From the NCBI RefSeq assembly GCF_020171625.1, contig NZ_JAIUZY010000015.1, positions 1-64,000 of the forward strand: a stretch of 64,000 nt of DNA, written 5' to 3'. The position numbers and the translations under genes are program-made. Positions 17,222-25,269 of this stretch are shown here, piece by piece; position 1 is the stretch's first letter; each line of letters opens with the position of its first letter. The stretch comes from Salipiger bermudensis (GTDB lineage Bacteria; Pseudomonadota; Alphaproteobacteria; Rhodobacterales; Rhodobacteraceae). A model generated the notes under the pieces. The model saw only the letters and a program-made list of their open reading frames with translations, was not told where the DNA came from and ran no database searches.

Positions 17222-17926
17222 TCAGGCCGGTCCCGCCCGCCGCAGCAGCGGGACCGCCACCACCAGCGCGATGCCCGTGAGCGCCAGAGCGATGACTGGC
17301 AGGTTCGAGACCTGGAGATTGGCCACGACCACGCCCATGCAGGCCCAGCCGACGCCGAAAGCATAGGCCAGCGCCGAGGGGCGCAGCCACAGCACGACCC
17401 CCGCGATCACCAGCAGCAGCGAGAGCATCACCAGCGCCGCCGCCTGCGCCGACAGCACGCCGTAGCCGCTGAGGCTGGCGCCGGTCGCGACTCCCGCCGC
17501 CGCCGTCAACCAGCCGGCGTAAAGGCCGATCGGTGCGCGCGCCCGCAGGTCGCCGGGGGCGCGCAGCAGCGCCAGGATGGCGGTGGCGGCCATGACGAGG
17601 ATCATCGCCGTTGCCGCGAGCGGCTGCCACTGCGCCGCCGCGATCCACAACGTGCCGAGCCCGAGGCTCACCGCCAGCGGTCCGCGCATGTGCTGCCAAT
17701 CCGGATCGAACCGCTGCCGCCAGAGCCCGTAGGCCGCGCTCGCGATCAGCAGAAGAAAGATCACGCCCCAGATCGAGAAGGCCCAGCCCACCGGCTGCAC
17801 CGGCCAGCGCGACTGAACCACGGGGAACTGCTCCGGCGAAAAGCCGGGAAACCCGCCCGTCAGCGTAGGCGACAGGGCGAAGGCCAGCGACAGCAGCAGG
17901 ACCAGCGGCGCCAGGGCTCGGCTCAT
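17222..17926 (-). CDS. TspO/MBR-related (tryptophan-rich sensory-like) membrane protein
   Basis: A 234-residue, highly hydrophobic protein with about seven membrane helices. It shares the WAFSIWGVIFLLLIASAAYGLW segment and scattered tryptophans with extended TspO/MBR-family proteins, which bind porphyrins or sterols and respond to oxygen and light in Rhodobacter. It is longer than classical five-helix TspO (about 160 residues), so it is a relative, not an orthologue. It is the last gene of the five-gene operon: its ATG overlaps the SDR stop as ATGA. The position suggests a membrane role in the photo-oxidative response, but this is inference. Confidence 0.7.
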   Translation of the reverse strand: MSRALAPLVLLLSLAFALSPTLTGGFPGFSPEQFPVVQSRWPVQPVGWAFSIWGVIFLLLIASAAYGLWRQRFDPDWQHMRGPLAVSLGLGTLWIAAAQWQPLAATAMILVMAATAILALLRAPGDLRARAPIGLYAGWLTAAAGVATGASLSGYGVLSAQAAALVMLSLLLVIAGVVLWLRPSALAYAFGVGWACMGVVVANLQVSNLPVIALALTGIALVVAVPLLRRAGPA

Positions 17927-18666
17927 TGCACCAGCTTGCGGGTCAGCCGCATCGAGATGGCGTAGGGCAAGAGCTGCATCAGCTTAAGAGACAGCGTCAG
18001 ACGGCGCGGGAAATGCACCTCGAAACGCTTGCCGTCGAGGCCCTTCACGATGCGGCTGGCGGCGTCCTCGGGCTGGATCACCGCCGGCATGTCGAAATCG
18101 TTCTTCTCGGTCAGCCGCGTATCCACGAAGCCCGGCGAGATCATCCGCACGTTGACCCTTGGCGCCAGTTCGACGCGCAGGCTTTCGATCAGGTTGATCA
18201 CCCCGGCCTTGGAAGCGGAATAGATCTGCCCCTGCGGCAGGCCGATATAGCCCGCCACCGAGCCCGTCAGCACCAGATCGCCGCCATCGCGCAGCAGCGG
18301 CTCGGCCACGCGGGCGAAATGGAAGGTGCCGGTGAGGTTCACGTCGACGATCTTGGCGGCGAACTCGGGATCGATCTCCATCACCTTGCCCGGATCGTAG
18401 AGCGCCGCCAGCGTGATCGCGCGGTCGAGCAGCCCGCCCTCGGAGATCCTGTCGGCCGCGGCCTGCAGGCTTTCGAGGTCCGAGACATCCGCCGTCACCA
18501 CCTCGGCCCCGCCGATCTCGTCGGCGAGCTTGTGCAGCGGCTCTTCCGAGCGCGCCGACAACACCAGCTTCGCGCCGCGTCGGGCGTAGGCCCGCGCCAG
18601 CTCGGCGCCGATCCCGGTAGAGGCGCCCATGATCCAGATGCGGGGGGAGTTGGAGGTCTCAGGCAT
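17923..18666 (-). CDS. Short-chain dehydrogenase/reductase
   Basis: A 247-residue classical SDR: nucleotide-binding GASTGIG at 14-20, the catalytic triad S136, Y149 and K153 (YSASK), and PGFVDT after the active site. The C-terminal LSLKLMQLLPYAISMRLTRKL is hydrophobic and basic, suggesting membrane association and a lipid-like substrate. The start at 18666 overlaps the preceding cyclopropane-synthase-like gene by eight bases, and its stop overlaps the TspO-like gene. SDRs are regular members of the operons in which FAD oxidoreductase, DUF1365 and CFA-synthase-like genes occur, so I infer oxidation or reduction of a modified fatty acyl chain. Confidence 0.88.
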   Translation of the reverse strand: MPETSNSPRIWIMGASTGIGAELARAYARRGAKLVLSARSEEPLHKLADEIGGAEVVTADVSDLESLQAAADRISEGGLLDRAITLAALYDPGKVMEIDPEFAAKIVDVNLTGTFHFARVAEPLLRDGGDLVLTGSVAGYIGLPQGQIYSASKAGVINLIESLRVELAPRVNVRMISPGFVDTRLTEKNDFDMPAVIQPEDAASRIVKGLDGKRFEVHFPRRLTLSLKLMQLLPYAISMRLTRKLVQ

Positions 18667-19831
18667 GGGCCAGCCGGTATTGATGGACATTGGTGCGGCC
18701 GGTCTCGAACGAGGCGATGCAGGCGGCGAGGTAGAAACGCCAGACCCGGATGAAGCCATCGTCGAAGCCAAGGCCGCGCACCTCGGCCACCTTGGCGTCG
18801 AAGCGGTCGAGCCAGTCGCGCAGGGTGCGGGCGTAGTCGAGCCCGAAGGCGTGGTTGTCCTCGACCCTGAGGCCCGCCTTGCCGGCAACCGACTCGAAGA
18901 CCGGGGACGAGGGCAGCATCCCGCCGGGGAAGATGAAGCTGCGGATCATGTCGCCGCCGGCGCGGTAGCGGTCGAAATAGCGGTCTGCCACGGTGATGGT
19001 CTGGATCATCGCCCGGCCCTTCTGGCTCAGGATGTGGGCGACCTTCTCGAAATAGGTCGGCCAGTAGCGCTCGCCCACCGCCTCGAACATCTCGATCGAG
19101 ACCACGTGGTCGAAGCGGCCGTACTCGTCGCGGTAATCCTGCAGCACGATCTCGGCCTCGCGCCCCAGACGCTCGCGGGCAAAGCGCGCCTGTTCGTGCG
19201 ACAGCGTCAGCCCCTTGGGGGCGAAATCGCCGCGCTGCATGGCGCGCTCGGCAAAGCCGCCCCAGCCGCAGCCGATCTCGAGCACCCGGCCCGAGTTCGA
19301 GCCCAGCCCCTCGAGGATACGGTCGTACTTGCGGTGCTGCCCCGCGACCAGTGGGTCGGCGTGGCCTTCATCCTCGGGCGAGAAGATCGCCGAGGAATAG
19401 GTCATCGTCTCATCGAGCCAGAGCTTGTAGAACTCGTTGCCGAGATCGTAATGCGCCTGGATGTTGCGCCGCGAGCCGCGCTTGGTGTTGCGGTTGAAGA
19501 GATAGAGCGCCCGGATCAGCAGCGACTGCCACGCATGGCCGTAGAGGAACGGCTCCAGCGCGTCCTCGTTCTTCAGCCCGAAGATCAGGAAGGCCGCAAG
19601 GTCGTCGCTGTCGCACCAGCCGTCGCGATAGGCCTCGGTCAGGCCGATATCGCCCTTGGCCGCCGCCGCCGGCACGGTGCGCCAGTCGTGGATGGTCAGA
19701 TCCGCCGCCGGCCCCGGCTGGGGCCCCTCGAAGTGCCGGACCTTGCCGTCCGGCGTGGTCAGCGCCAGGCTGCCATACTCGACCTTGTCGAGACTGCTCA
19801 GCAGCTTGCTTTCGATCTGGCGTTCAAACAT
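18659..19831 (-). CDS. Cyclopropane-fatty-acyl-phospholipid synthase family methyltransferase
   Basis: A SAM-dependent methyltransferase acting on unsaturated phospholipid acyl chains. The AdoMet site VLEIGCGWGGFAERA is followed by GLTLSHEQ, DYRD and EMFEAVGERYWPTYF, the motifs of the CFA synthase family, with C-terminal FPGGMLPS and RVWRFYLAACIASF. In Rhodobacter sphaeroides, CFA-like proteins of the sigma-E/ChrR regulon take part in the singlet-oxygen response and furan fatty acid formation. The operon context points to that class and away from house-keeping Cfa. I give the ATG at 19831; a GTG at 19843 is equally possible. It overlaps both neighbours by eight bases. Confidence 0.9.
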   Translation of the reverse strand: MFERQIESKLLSSLDKVEYGSLALTTPDGKVRHFEGPQPGPAADLTIHDWRTVPAAAAKGDIGLTEAYRDGWCDSDDLAAFLIFGLKNEDALEPFLYGHAWQSLLIRALYLFNRNTKRGSRRNIQAHYDLGNEFYKLWLDETMTYSSAIFSPEDEGHADPLVAGQHRKYDRILEGLGSNSGRVLEIGCGWGGFAERAMQRGDFAPKGLTLSHEQARFARERLGREAEIVLQDYRDEYGRFDHVVSIEMFEAVGERYWPTYFEKVAHILSQKGRAMIQTITVADRYFDRYRAGGDMIRSFIFPGGMLPSSPVFESVAGKAGLRVEDNHAFGLDYARTLRDWLDRFDAKVAEVRGLGFDDGFIRVWRFYLAACIASFETGRTNVHQYRLAHA

Positions 19832-20612
19832 CGTGCCCCGCACCCCCTGTCACTTCCGAACCTCGCTGCGCGAGCTGTTCTGGTTTCGAGATAACGCGGA
19901 CGCCCCGCAGAACAAGCTTCAGCGCCTGCCAATGGATCAGCCCAATCACCTTCTGCGCCTGAAACGCATGGCGCCACTTGGCGCGGGTCAGCGCCTTTCG
20001 GGTCAGTGGCCGCGCCGGGCCGCTCATCGAGGTCTGAAGCCTGACCTCGCCGCCCTCGCCGATCCAGTCGACCCAGGCGCCGAAGCGGTCGGGGCCGGGA
20101 TCGAAGCGGAACACGTAGTGCCCCTCGCGCGGCAGGAACGGCGAGACGTGAAAGAGCTTCTCCCCGGTGATCCGGTCCGAGCGCGCGATGGGGCGGTTGT
20201 CGGGGTGGTGGCAGAGGTAGAAGTGCCGCTCGCCGAAGGTGTTCGACACCTCCGCCAGCACCGCGCGAAGCCCCTTGTGATCGCGCGCCAGCCAGAAGCT
20301 CACCGGGTTAAAGCCGTAGAGCGGCGAGCGCGGCATGGTGACCAGCGTCACGTCGCAATGCGCCAGCCCGACCGGGGCGAGCTGCTCGCGGATGAAGCGG
20401 CCCATCGAGACGCCATCCCGGCGGCCGTAATCCCCCGGGCGCACCGACCAGAGCCCAAGCCGGTCGGGACGGATCGGCAGCCGCCCGTCCTCGAAATCGT
20501 CGACCGGCAGCGCCAGATATTCGGCGCGGTAGCGGAACTGCCGGTCGACATCGCCCTTGCGGGCGTGCCAGATCCGGCAGTCCAGCAGTGCACCGTGCCA
20601 GAGATCGGTCAT
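19824..20612 (-). CDS. DUF1365 family protein
   Basis: A 262-residue protein of DUF1365. Recognisable are the start LWHGALLDCRIWHARKGDVDRQFRYRAEYL and the central SPLYGFNPVSFW and VSNTFGERHFYLC segments. The family has no proven biochemical activity, but its genes almost always lie between an FAD amine-oxidase-like gene and a CFA-synthase-like gene, as here. In Rhodobacter this set is part of the singlet-oxygen sigma-E regulon. GGAGG lies seven bases before the ATG, and the ATG overlaps the FAD oxidoreductase stop by four bases. No signal peptide or membrane helix is obvious. Confidence 0.9.
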   Translation of the reverse strand: MTDLWHGALLDCRIWHARKGDVDRQFRYRAEYLALPVDDFEDGRLPIRPDRLGLWSVRPGDYGRRDGVSMGRFIREQLAPVGLAHCDVTLVTMPRSPLYGFNPVSFWLARDHKGLRAVLAEVSNTFGERHFYLCHHPDNRPIARSDRITGEKLFHVSPFLPREGHYVFRFDPGPDRFGAWVDWIGEGGEVRLQTSMSGPARPLTRKALTRAKWRHAFQAQKVIGLIHWQALKLVLRGVRVISKPEQLAQRGSEVTGGAGHDV

Positions 20613-21901
20613 TCCGCCGCCTCCAGTGCGCCATCTGCCTCGACCGCCGCGCTGCCGCCCCAGGGATCGGCGCCGAGCGGCCAGTCGATGCCCATCGCCT
20701 GCGCCACCCGCAACGCCGAGAGCACGCCATCCTCGTGGAAGCCGTAGCGCGTCCACGCGCCGACATAATAGACCCCGCCCCGCCCCTGGATCTCGGGCAG
20801 GCGCGCCTGCGCCGAGACCGCGGCCGTGTCGAATTGCGGGTGGTTCAGCACCGCCTCGTCGTGCAGGTTCACCGGCTCGATCTCGGGGTTGAGCGTCACG
20901 ATCAGCGGCCTTTCGGTGCCGAGCGGCTGCAGCCGGTTCATCCAGTAGGACAGGCTGATCGGGCGGTCGGTGAGCATCTGCTCGGCCTCGGTGACATAGT
21001 TCCAGGACGACCAGATCTTGCGAGTGCGCGGCATCAACCGCATGTCGGAATGCAGCACCATGCGGTTGGGCTCGGTGCGGAAGGCGCTCAGAATCGCGCG
21101 CTCCTGCGGGTCGGGCCGGTCGAGCATCTCGAAGCTCTGCGGCGCGTGGGTGGCCATCACCACCCGGTCGAAGCGCTCTTCACCACGCGCGCTCGTCACG
21201 ACCACGCCATCGCCGTCGCGACGCACCTGCCAGACCGGGCAGCCGAGCCGCAGATCGGCCTTCGTGGCCTTGAGGATCGCCTCGACATAGCGTGCGGAGC
21301 CGCCCTTCACGGTCAGCCATTTCGGCTGGTCGTTGACGGTCAGCAGGCCGTGGTTCTCGAAGAAGCGCACGAAGCTCTCGGCCGGAAAGTCGAGCATGTC
21401 CTGCGTGGGCGTCGACCAGATCGCGCCCGAGATCGGCATCAGGAAACGGTCGCGGAACTCGGGCCCCAGCCCCATCTTGGCGATCAGCTCGCCGATGCTG
21501 GTGCCCGGCTCGACGTGGTCAGGCGCGCCCTTGAAGAAGCGCAGGGTGTCGCGGATCATCCGCCAGTGCGACAGATCGGCCAGCCGGCGCGGCTGGGCAA
21601 ACAGGTCGCGCGTGCGGGTGGTGCCGTATTCCAGCCTGCCGCCTCCGAAGCTCGCCGCGAAGCTCATGTCGCTCGGCGCCAGCTCGACGCCCAGATGCTC
21701 GAGCAGGGGGATGAACAGGGGATAGGTGCGCCGGTTGCAGACGATGAAGCCGGTATCGACCGAAACCCCGTCAACCTCGGCGGTGCGGGCATGGCCGCCG
21801 GGCCGGGTGTCGGCCTCGAAGATCGTCACGTCCTGATGCGGCCCCAGCAGCCACGCGGTGGCCAACCCCGAGATGCCGCTGCCGATCACGGCCGTCTTCA
21901 T
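20609..21901 (-). CDS. FAD-dependent oxidoreductase (amine-oxidase/desaturase-like, COG2907 type)
   Basis: A flavoprotein of about 430 residues. A Rossmann GxGxxG (AVIGSGISGLATAWLL) and FEADTRPGGHA sit at the N-terminus, GGSARYVEAI is central, and the C-terminus has YYVGAWTRYGFHEDGVLSALR, the flavin-binding amine-oxidase/phytoene-desaturase layout. It is the first gene of a five-gene overlapping operon with DUF1365, CFA-synthase-like, SDR and TspO-like genes. I infer that it oxidises or desaturates a methylated acyl chain or senses oxidised lipid. I give the ATG at 21901, which puts the flavin loop at the start. A GTG at 21916 has a better-placed GAGG and would add five residues. Confidence 0.88.
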   Translation of the reverse strand: MKTAVIGSGISGLATAWLLGPHQDVTIFEADTRPGGHARTAEVDGVSVDTGFIVCNRRTYPLFIPLLEHLGVELAPSDMSFAASFGGGRLEYGTTRTRDLFAQPRRLADLSHWRMIRDTLRFFKGAPDHVEPGTSIGELIAKMGLGPEFRDRFLMPISGAIWSTPTQDMLDFPAESFVRFFENHGLLTVNDQPKWLTVKGGSARYVEAILKATKADLRLGCPVWQVRRDGDGVVVTSARGEERFDRVVMATHAPQSFEMLDRPDPQERAILSAFRTEPNRMVLHSDMRLMPRTRKIWSSWNYVTEAEQMLTDRPISLSYWMNRLQPLGTERPLIVTLNPEIEPVNLHDEAVLNHPQFDTAAVSAQARLPEIQGRGGVYYVGAWTRYGFHEDGVLSALRVAQAMGIDWPLGADPWGGSAAVEADGALEAAE

Positions 21902-21916
21902 GCCTGCGCCTGTCAC

Positions 21917-22269
21917 ATTCGCCTCGCTTAATAATTGTCACGCCTTCAGAGACGGAGCGGGCGAACGAAAAGTTTCACTTTCGGCGAAAAAACCCTGCAA
22001 GGCGCCTGACACCCGACCCGAGCCTCCAAACCGTGGATCTCGCCCAGCGTCCCGCCCGCGTCGCCCAGTCGGAGCCTAGCGCGATCAGGGCACTCTACAA
22101 GACTGAGCCGCCACAGCTTTTGGCCATTTGCGCCCTTGGGCGGGCTGGTCCTGTCCGGATACCCGCGCTGCGTGTGATGTGCGTCGGATCTGGGAGGGCG
22201 AAAGGGACCATATCGCGCGCCCGCGGGTGGGCGACGCACTTGGTCGGATCCTCGAAACGGACCGCAGGC
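21917..22269. other. Intergenic region upstream of the FAD oxidoreductase operon
   Basis: About 350 bases without a convincing gene. It should hold the promoter of the leftward FAD oxidoreductase operon. Near the gene there is an AT-richer patch with an interrupted palindrome GAAAGTGAAACTTTTC (around 21968-21983) and a TTATTAAGC stretch just before the start. I could not find the Rhodobacter sigma-E TGATCC...TAAGA promoter form. No tRNA or riboswitch-like structure is evident. Confidence 0.4.
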
Positions 22270-22300
22270 AAAAAGACCGGCGAGCGCTGCCCGCCGGTCT
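22270..22300 (-). terminator. Rho-independent terminator of the rhodanese-YeeE-small protein operon
   Basis: On the minus strand, AGACCGGCG (22300-22292) pairs with CGCCGGTCT (22282-22274) around a nine-base loop. A run of T follows (A run at 22270-22273 on the plus strand). It starts seven bases after the stop of the 54-residue gene, exactly where an operon terminator is expected. Confidence 0.85.
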
Positions 22301-22307
22301 CCAAACA

Positions 22308-22472
22308 TCAGTTGGGCAAGGCCCCGCAGAACCCCCCGGACGCCACCGCGCCCGAGCCCAGCGCAAACGCGGCAGGGGCCTGATAGGGGTTGAGGTCCGA
22401 CGTGGCGAGATCGAACCCGACCAGCGCCACGAGGAACGCCAGCGACAGGGAGGCGGTCAGGGCGCGGGTCAT
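22308..22472 (-). CDS. 54-residue secreted or membrane protein coupled to YeeE/YedE
   Basis: A small protein that opens MTRALTASLSLAFLVALVGF and continues with NPYQAPAAFALGSGAVASGG and a single cysteine in FCGALPN at the very C-terminus. The first 21 residues are a hydrophobic anchor or signal. The ATG overlaps the YeeE/YedE stop as ATGA, and a clean terminator follows, so it is a genuine third gene of the operon. I know no named family. Because the transporter carries essential cysteines in sulfur import, a small periplasmic protein with a C-terminal cysteine could assist sulfur transfer, but that is speculation. Confidence 0.7.
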   Translation of the reverse strand: MTRALTASLSLAFLVALVGFDLATSDLNPYQAPAAFALGSGAVASGGFCGALPN

Positions 22473-23608
22473 GACCGCGCCTCCAGCCCGAGGATCGGTC
22501 GCAGCTTGATGCCGTAGAACGCGCCACAGAATGCCGCCACGAACCACACCCAGCCATGCAGGCTGCCGGTCGAGATGCCCGAGAAGAACGCCCCAACGTT
22601 GCAGCCGAAGGCCAGCCGCGACGAGTAGCCAAGCAGGAAGCCCGCCACCACCGTCGCCACCCAGGCCCGCGCAGGATAGCCCGGTAGCGCCGCCGACAGC
22701 GCGCCGCGCCGCCACGCCGCCACGCCGAAGGCCCCGGCGATGATGCCGATATTGGTCAGCGAGGTGTAATCGGTCAGCAGGCTCGACTGCACCCGCTCCA
22801 TCGAGCCGGGCGCGCTCCAGAAGGCCGAGGCCGAGAGGTCGCCGCCCAGCACCGAAAAGCCCTTGGCCGCCCAGAGGCCCAGCCCGTAGACCACGCCCCA
22901 TGGCTGGCCCGCGACCACGAGGTTGCCGATCGCCAGCGCCGCGAGAACCAGCGCCGCGATGGCGTGGCGCCGGCTCAGCTTCACCGTGCCGGGCGCCGCG
23001 CGCCACAGGAACAGGCCCACGGCCAGCGCGATCAGCACCAGCGTCAGGATCAGGCCCGAGGTGCCGCCGAAGGTGATGATCGGCAGCGCGCCCAGATCGG
23101 TCCACCAGATCAGGTTCCACGCCCCCGCAAAGCTGCCCAGCGCGAAGAACGGCAGCGCCAGGAGGCTCACCGGGTTGCCGCTGCCGGCATTGACCAGCGT
23201 GCCCGAGCCACAGCCCAACACGATCTGCATACAGGCGCCGAAGACGAAAGCACCGCCGATCATCGCGAAGCCCACCGGCGCCTGCGCGCCGACCAGCTCA
23301 CCGGGATGGCTGGCCAGCAGCGGGATCGCCACGATCGCCACCACCGCGATGGACAGAAGCTGCGCGATCACCCCCGAGGGCTCGCGCCGCAGGATCATCG
23401 CCCGCCACGGTCCGGCAAAGCCAAAGCGCATCCCTTCGAGCGCGACGCCGAAGCCGAGGCCGATGGCCAGCAACATGCCGTAGCGCGCCCCGGCAAACAC
23501 CGCGACCAGCCCCACAAGCGCGAGCGCGCCGAGCAGCAGCCCGGCGCGTTTCCCCAAGACCCCGGCGGGGACCGCCGGGGTCGTGTCATGTGTCGCCGTC
23601 TGGCTCAT
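22469..23608 (-). CDS. YeeE/YedE family membrane protein (probable thiosulfate/sulfur-compound importer)
   Basis: A 379-residue inner-membrane protein with about nine to ten hydrophobic segments. The two family cysteine signatures are present: CMQIVLGCGSGTLVNAGSG in the first half and FGCNVGAFFSGISTGSLHGW in the second. In the characterised thiosulfate importer TsuA (YeeE) these conserved cysteines line the transport path. The gene overlaps the upstream rhodanese and the downstream small gene by four bases each. The pairing with a secreted rhodanese suggests uptake of thiosulfate or another sulfane-sulfur compound. The substrate is inferred from the family. Confidence 0.88.
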   Translation of the reverse strand: MSQTATHDTTPAVPAGVLGKRAGLLLGALALVGLVAVFAGARYGMLLAIGLGFGVALEGMRFGFAGPWRAMILRREPSGVIAQLLSIAVVAIVAIPLLASHPGELVGAQAPVGFAMIGGAFVFGACMQIVLGCGSGTLVNAGSGNPVSLLALPFFALGSFAGAWNLIWWTDLGALPIITFGGTSGLILTLVLIALAVGLFLWRAAPGTVKLSRRHAIAALVLAALAIGNLVVAGQPWGVVYGLGLWAAKGFSVLGGDLSASAFWSAPGSMERVQSSLLTDYTSLTNIGIIAGAFGVAAWRRGALSAALPGYPARAWVATVVAGFLLGYSSRLAFGCNVGAFFSGISTGSLHGWVWFVAAFCGAFYGIKLRPILGLEARS

Positions 23609-24546
23609 CCGTTGCTGCCCGTGAACTGGTTCAGAAGGTTGCGGATCAGGCCCGGCGCGTTGGCCATCTCACCGCCGGTCTTGGAGTATTCCACCATCGA
23701 GCCGGGGTAGAGCTTGACGTCCTCGAGCTGCGCCAGCTCGCTCAGGGCGAACCAGTTGGTCGCCGCCCAGTGGCCGGTGTTGCAGAACGACACGACCTCT
23801 TCCTCGCCGCTGAGGCCCAGCGCATCGCGCAGCTCGGACGCGTCGGTCACCTGCCCGATGGCCGTGGCGCCGGACTGGAAGAAGCGGGTGTAGGGGTAGT
23901 TGACCGCGCCCGGCAAAGTGCCCGGCTTCTCGGCGGCGCCATGCGCCTTCTTGCCGAGGAAGAAGTCCTCGGGCCGCGAGTCGACCAGTACCGCGTCGCC
24001 GGTGCCTTCGACCACGGCGGTCACCTCTTCGGTATCGGCAGTCCAGGTGTCATCCCAGCTGATCGACAGCTCGGTCGGCTGCGGGTCGACCGCCTCGGTC
24101 GACACCGGCAGGCCGGCATTGGCCCAGGCCTGCGCGCCACCGTTGAGGATCGACAGCTCTGTGAAGCCCGAGCTTTTCAGGGTCCAGTAGACGCGTGCGG
24201 CGGCGCCGAACTCGGTGTCGGAGGCGCCCTGCGCGACGATCACCACCGGCTCGCCCGGCTCGAGGCCCAGCGATTCGTAAGTGGTCTCGAGCTCATCCAC
24301 CGGCACCAGCTGGCCCGGGTTCTCGGCCGGGCCGCGGAACAGGCCGTAGGGGGCCGAGACGGCGCCCTCGATATGGCCCTCGTCATAGGCCTCGCCACGG
24401 ATGTCGAGCACCAGCGGCGCGTCGTCCGACTGCAGCGCCGCGTCAAGCTCGGGCGCGGTGACCAGCGGGCCGAGCGGAGCGGCGAAGGCGGCAGAGGTCA
24501 TGAGGGCGGTTGCGGTGGCAGCAATGCCAAGAATGCGTGTGTTCAT
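23605..24546 (-). CDS. Periplasmic rhodanese-type sulfurtransferase
   Basis: A 313-residue two-domain rhodanese with a 22-residue signal peptide (MNTRILGIAATATALMTSAA). The N-terminal rhodanese repeat has LVLDIRGEAYDEGHIEGAVS but no cysteine at the active loop. The C-terminal repeat has VLVDSRPEDFFLG and the catalytic loop SFCNTGHWAATNW, so only the second domain can carry persulfide, the usual arrangement. It transfers sulfane sulfur from thiosulfate or a persulfide. It is the first gene of an operon with the YeeE/YedE transporter (ATGA overlap), consistent with periplasmic processing of imported sulfur compounds. GGGGA precedes the ATG. Confidence 0.9.
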   Translation of the reverse strand: MNTRILGIAATATALMTSAAFAAPLGPLVTAPELDAALQSDDAPLVLDIRGEAYDEGHIEGAVSAPYGLFRGPAENPGQLVPVDELETTYESLGLEPGEPVVIVAQGASDTEFGAAARVYWTLKSSGFTELSILNGGAQAWANAGLPVSTEAVDPQPTELSISWDDTWTADTEEVTAVVEGTGDAVLVDSRPEDFFLGKKAHGAAEKPGTLPGAVNYPYTRFFQSGATAIGQVTDASELRDALGLSGEEEVVSFCNTGHWAATNWFALSELAQLEDVKLYPGSMVEYSKTGGEMANAPGLIRNLLNQFTGSNG

Positions 24547-25115
24547 CGCGGAATGTCCCCTTTCGCTGAAACTTGCCCCTTACTTGGCGCAACGCGCGCC
24601 AGCCGCAAGGGCTGACCGAGCGGCCCGGACGTCCCCGCCGGGAACAAAGATCCCGCAGCCGGCAGGCGGGCAGGACAGGGCGCAGCTGGAGCAGCGTTAT
24701 CGGAAAATCTTCCCAAACCCGCCCCCGCCTGTGTGAATTTCTTCTTTTCGCGCTGCAGTGTGCCGCGATGGCGGGAAATTCTCCCCGATCAAGCCGTGCG
24801 ACGCCGCTTCCGAGCCGCCTCTGCGGCGCCCACGCGTGACCCAACGATCCGCGCCGCCCTCGCTGCAGCCCTACATGCGCGACATCAGCGGACCGACACG
24901 CGCAGTGCCATCCCGACACCAAGTCCGCAGACGGAGCAGGCTTGGCTTATCGTTTCGGCGTAACAGGCACGCCATGCCGCCCAAGAGCCTTTCATCCGCG
25001 TGCTGTCCGGTGTCCCGCCGGCCCACACCGCGACAAGCGTTGAGGCGCGCGTTGCGTCGTCATCTGGGCGGTTTGTGGCGCCGCCGCTGGCGATATCCGC
25101 GCAGATCGCCCGAAC
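24547..25115. other. Gene-poor intergenic region between the rhodanese operon and tRNA-Pro
   Basis: About 570 bases with several overlapping open frames on both strands, none with a convincing ribosome-binding site, domain or codon pattern. The part at 24700-24780 is less GC-rich and more irregular than surrounding genes. It must contain the promoter of the rhodanese operon at its left end; I could not single out a promoter. No repeat, tRNA or known RNA is recognisable. Confidence 0.45.
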
Positions 25116-25141
25116 GAAAAAGGCGCCCCGGGGGGCGCCTT
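25116..25141 (-). terminator. Rho-independent terminator of tRNA-Pro
   Basis: On the minus strand, AAGGCGCCCC (25141-25132) pairs perfectly with GGGGCGCCTT (25129-25120) over a two-base spacer, followed by TTTT (25119-25116). It lies seven bases beyond the tRNA 3' end. Confidence 0.9.
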
Positions 25142-25148
25142 GTTTCAT

Positions 25149-25225
25149 TGGTCGGAGTGAGAGGATTCGAACCTCCGGCCCCTGCCTCCCGAAGACAGTG
25201 CTCTACCAAGCTGAGCTACACTCCG
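25149..25225 (-). tRNA. tRNA-Pro (anticodon CGG)
   Basis: A complete 77-base cloverleaf on the minus strand. Acceptor CGGAGTG pairs with CACTCCG, with D-arm AGCTCAGCTTGGTAGAGC, anticodon stem CTGTC/GGCAG around loop TTCGGGA, and T-arm GGTTCGAATCC. CCA is encoded. It reads CCG proline codons. Confidence 0.97.
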
Positions 25226-25237
25226 ACCGTGGCGGGC

Positions 25238-25266
25238 GGAATACCCCAGCCCGCCGACCTTGGCAA
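25238..25266 (-). promoter_or_regulatory. Sigma-70 promoter of tRNA-Pro
   Basis: On the minus strand TTGCCA (25266-25261) and TATTCC (25243-25238) are 17 bases apart, and the -10 hexamer lies 12 bases before the tRNA 5' end. The spacing and both hexamers fit a stable-RNA promoter. Confidence 0.5.
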
Positions 25267-25269
25267 GGG

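Noticed and set aside
24885-25148. An 87-codon minus-strand frame upstream of the rhodanese operon
   Set aside because: It starts inside the tRNA-Pro terminator and has no ribosome-binding site.
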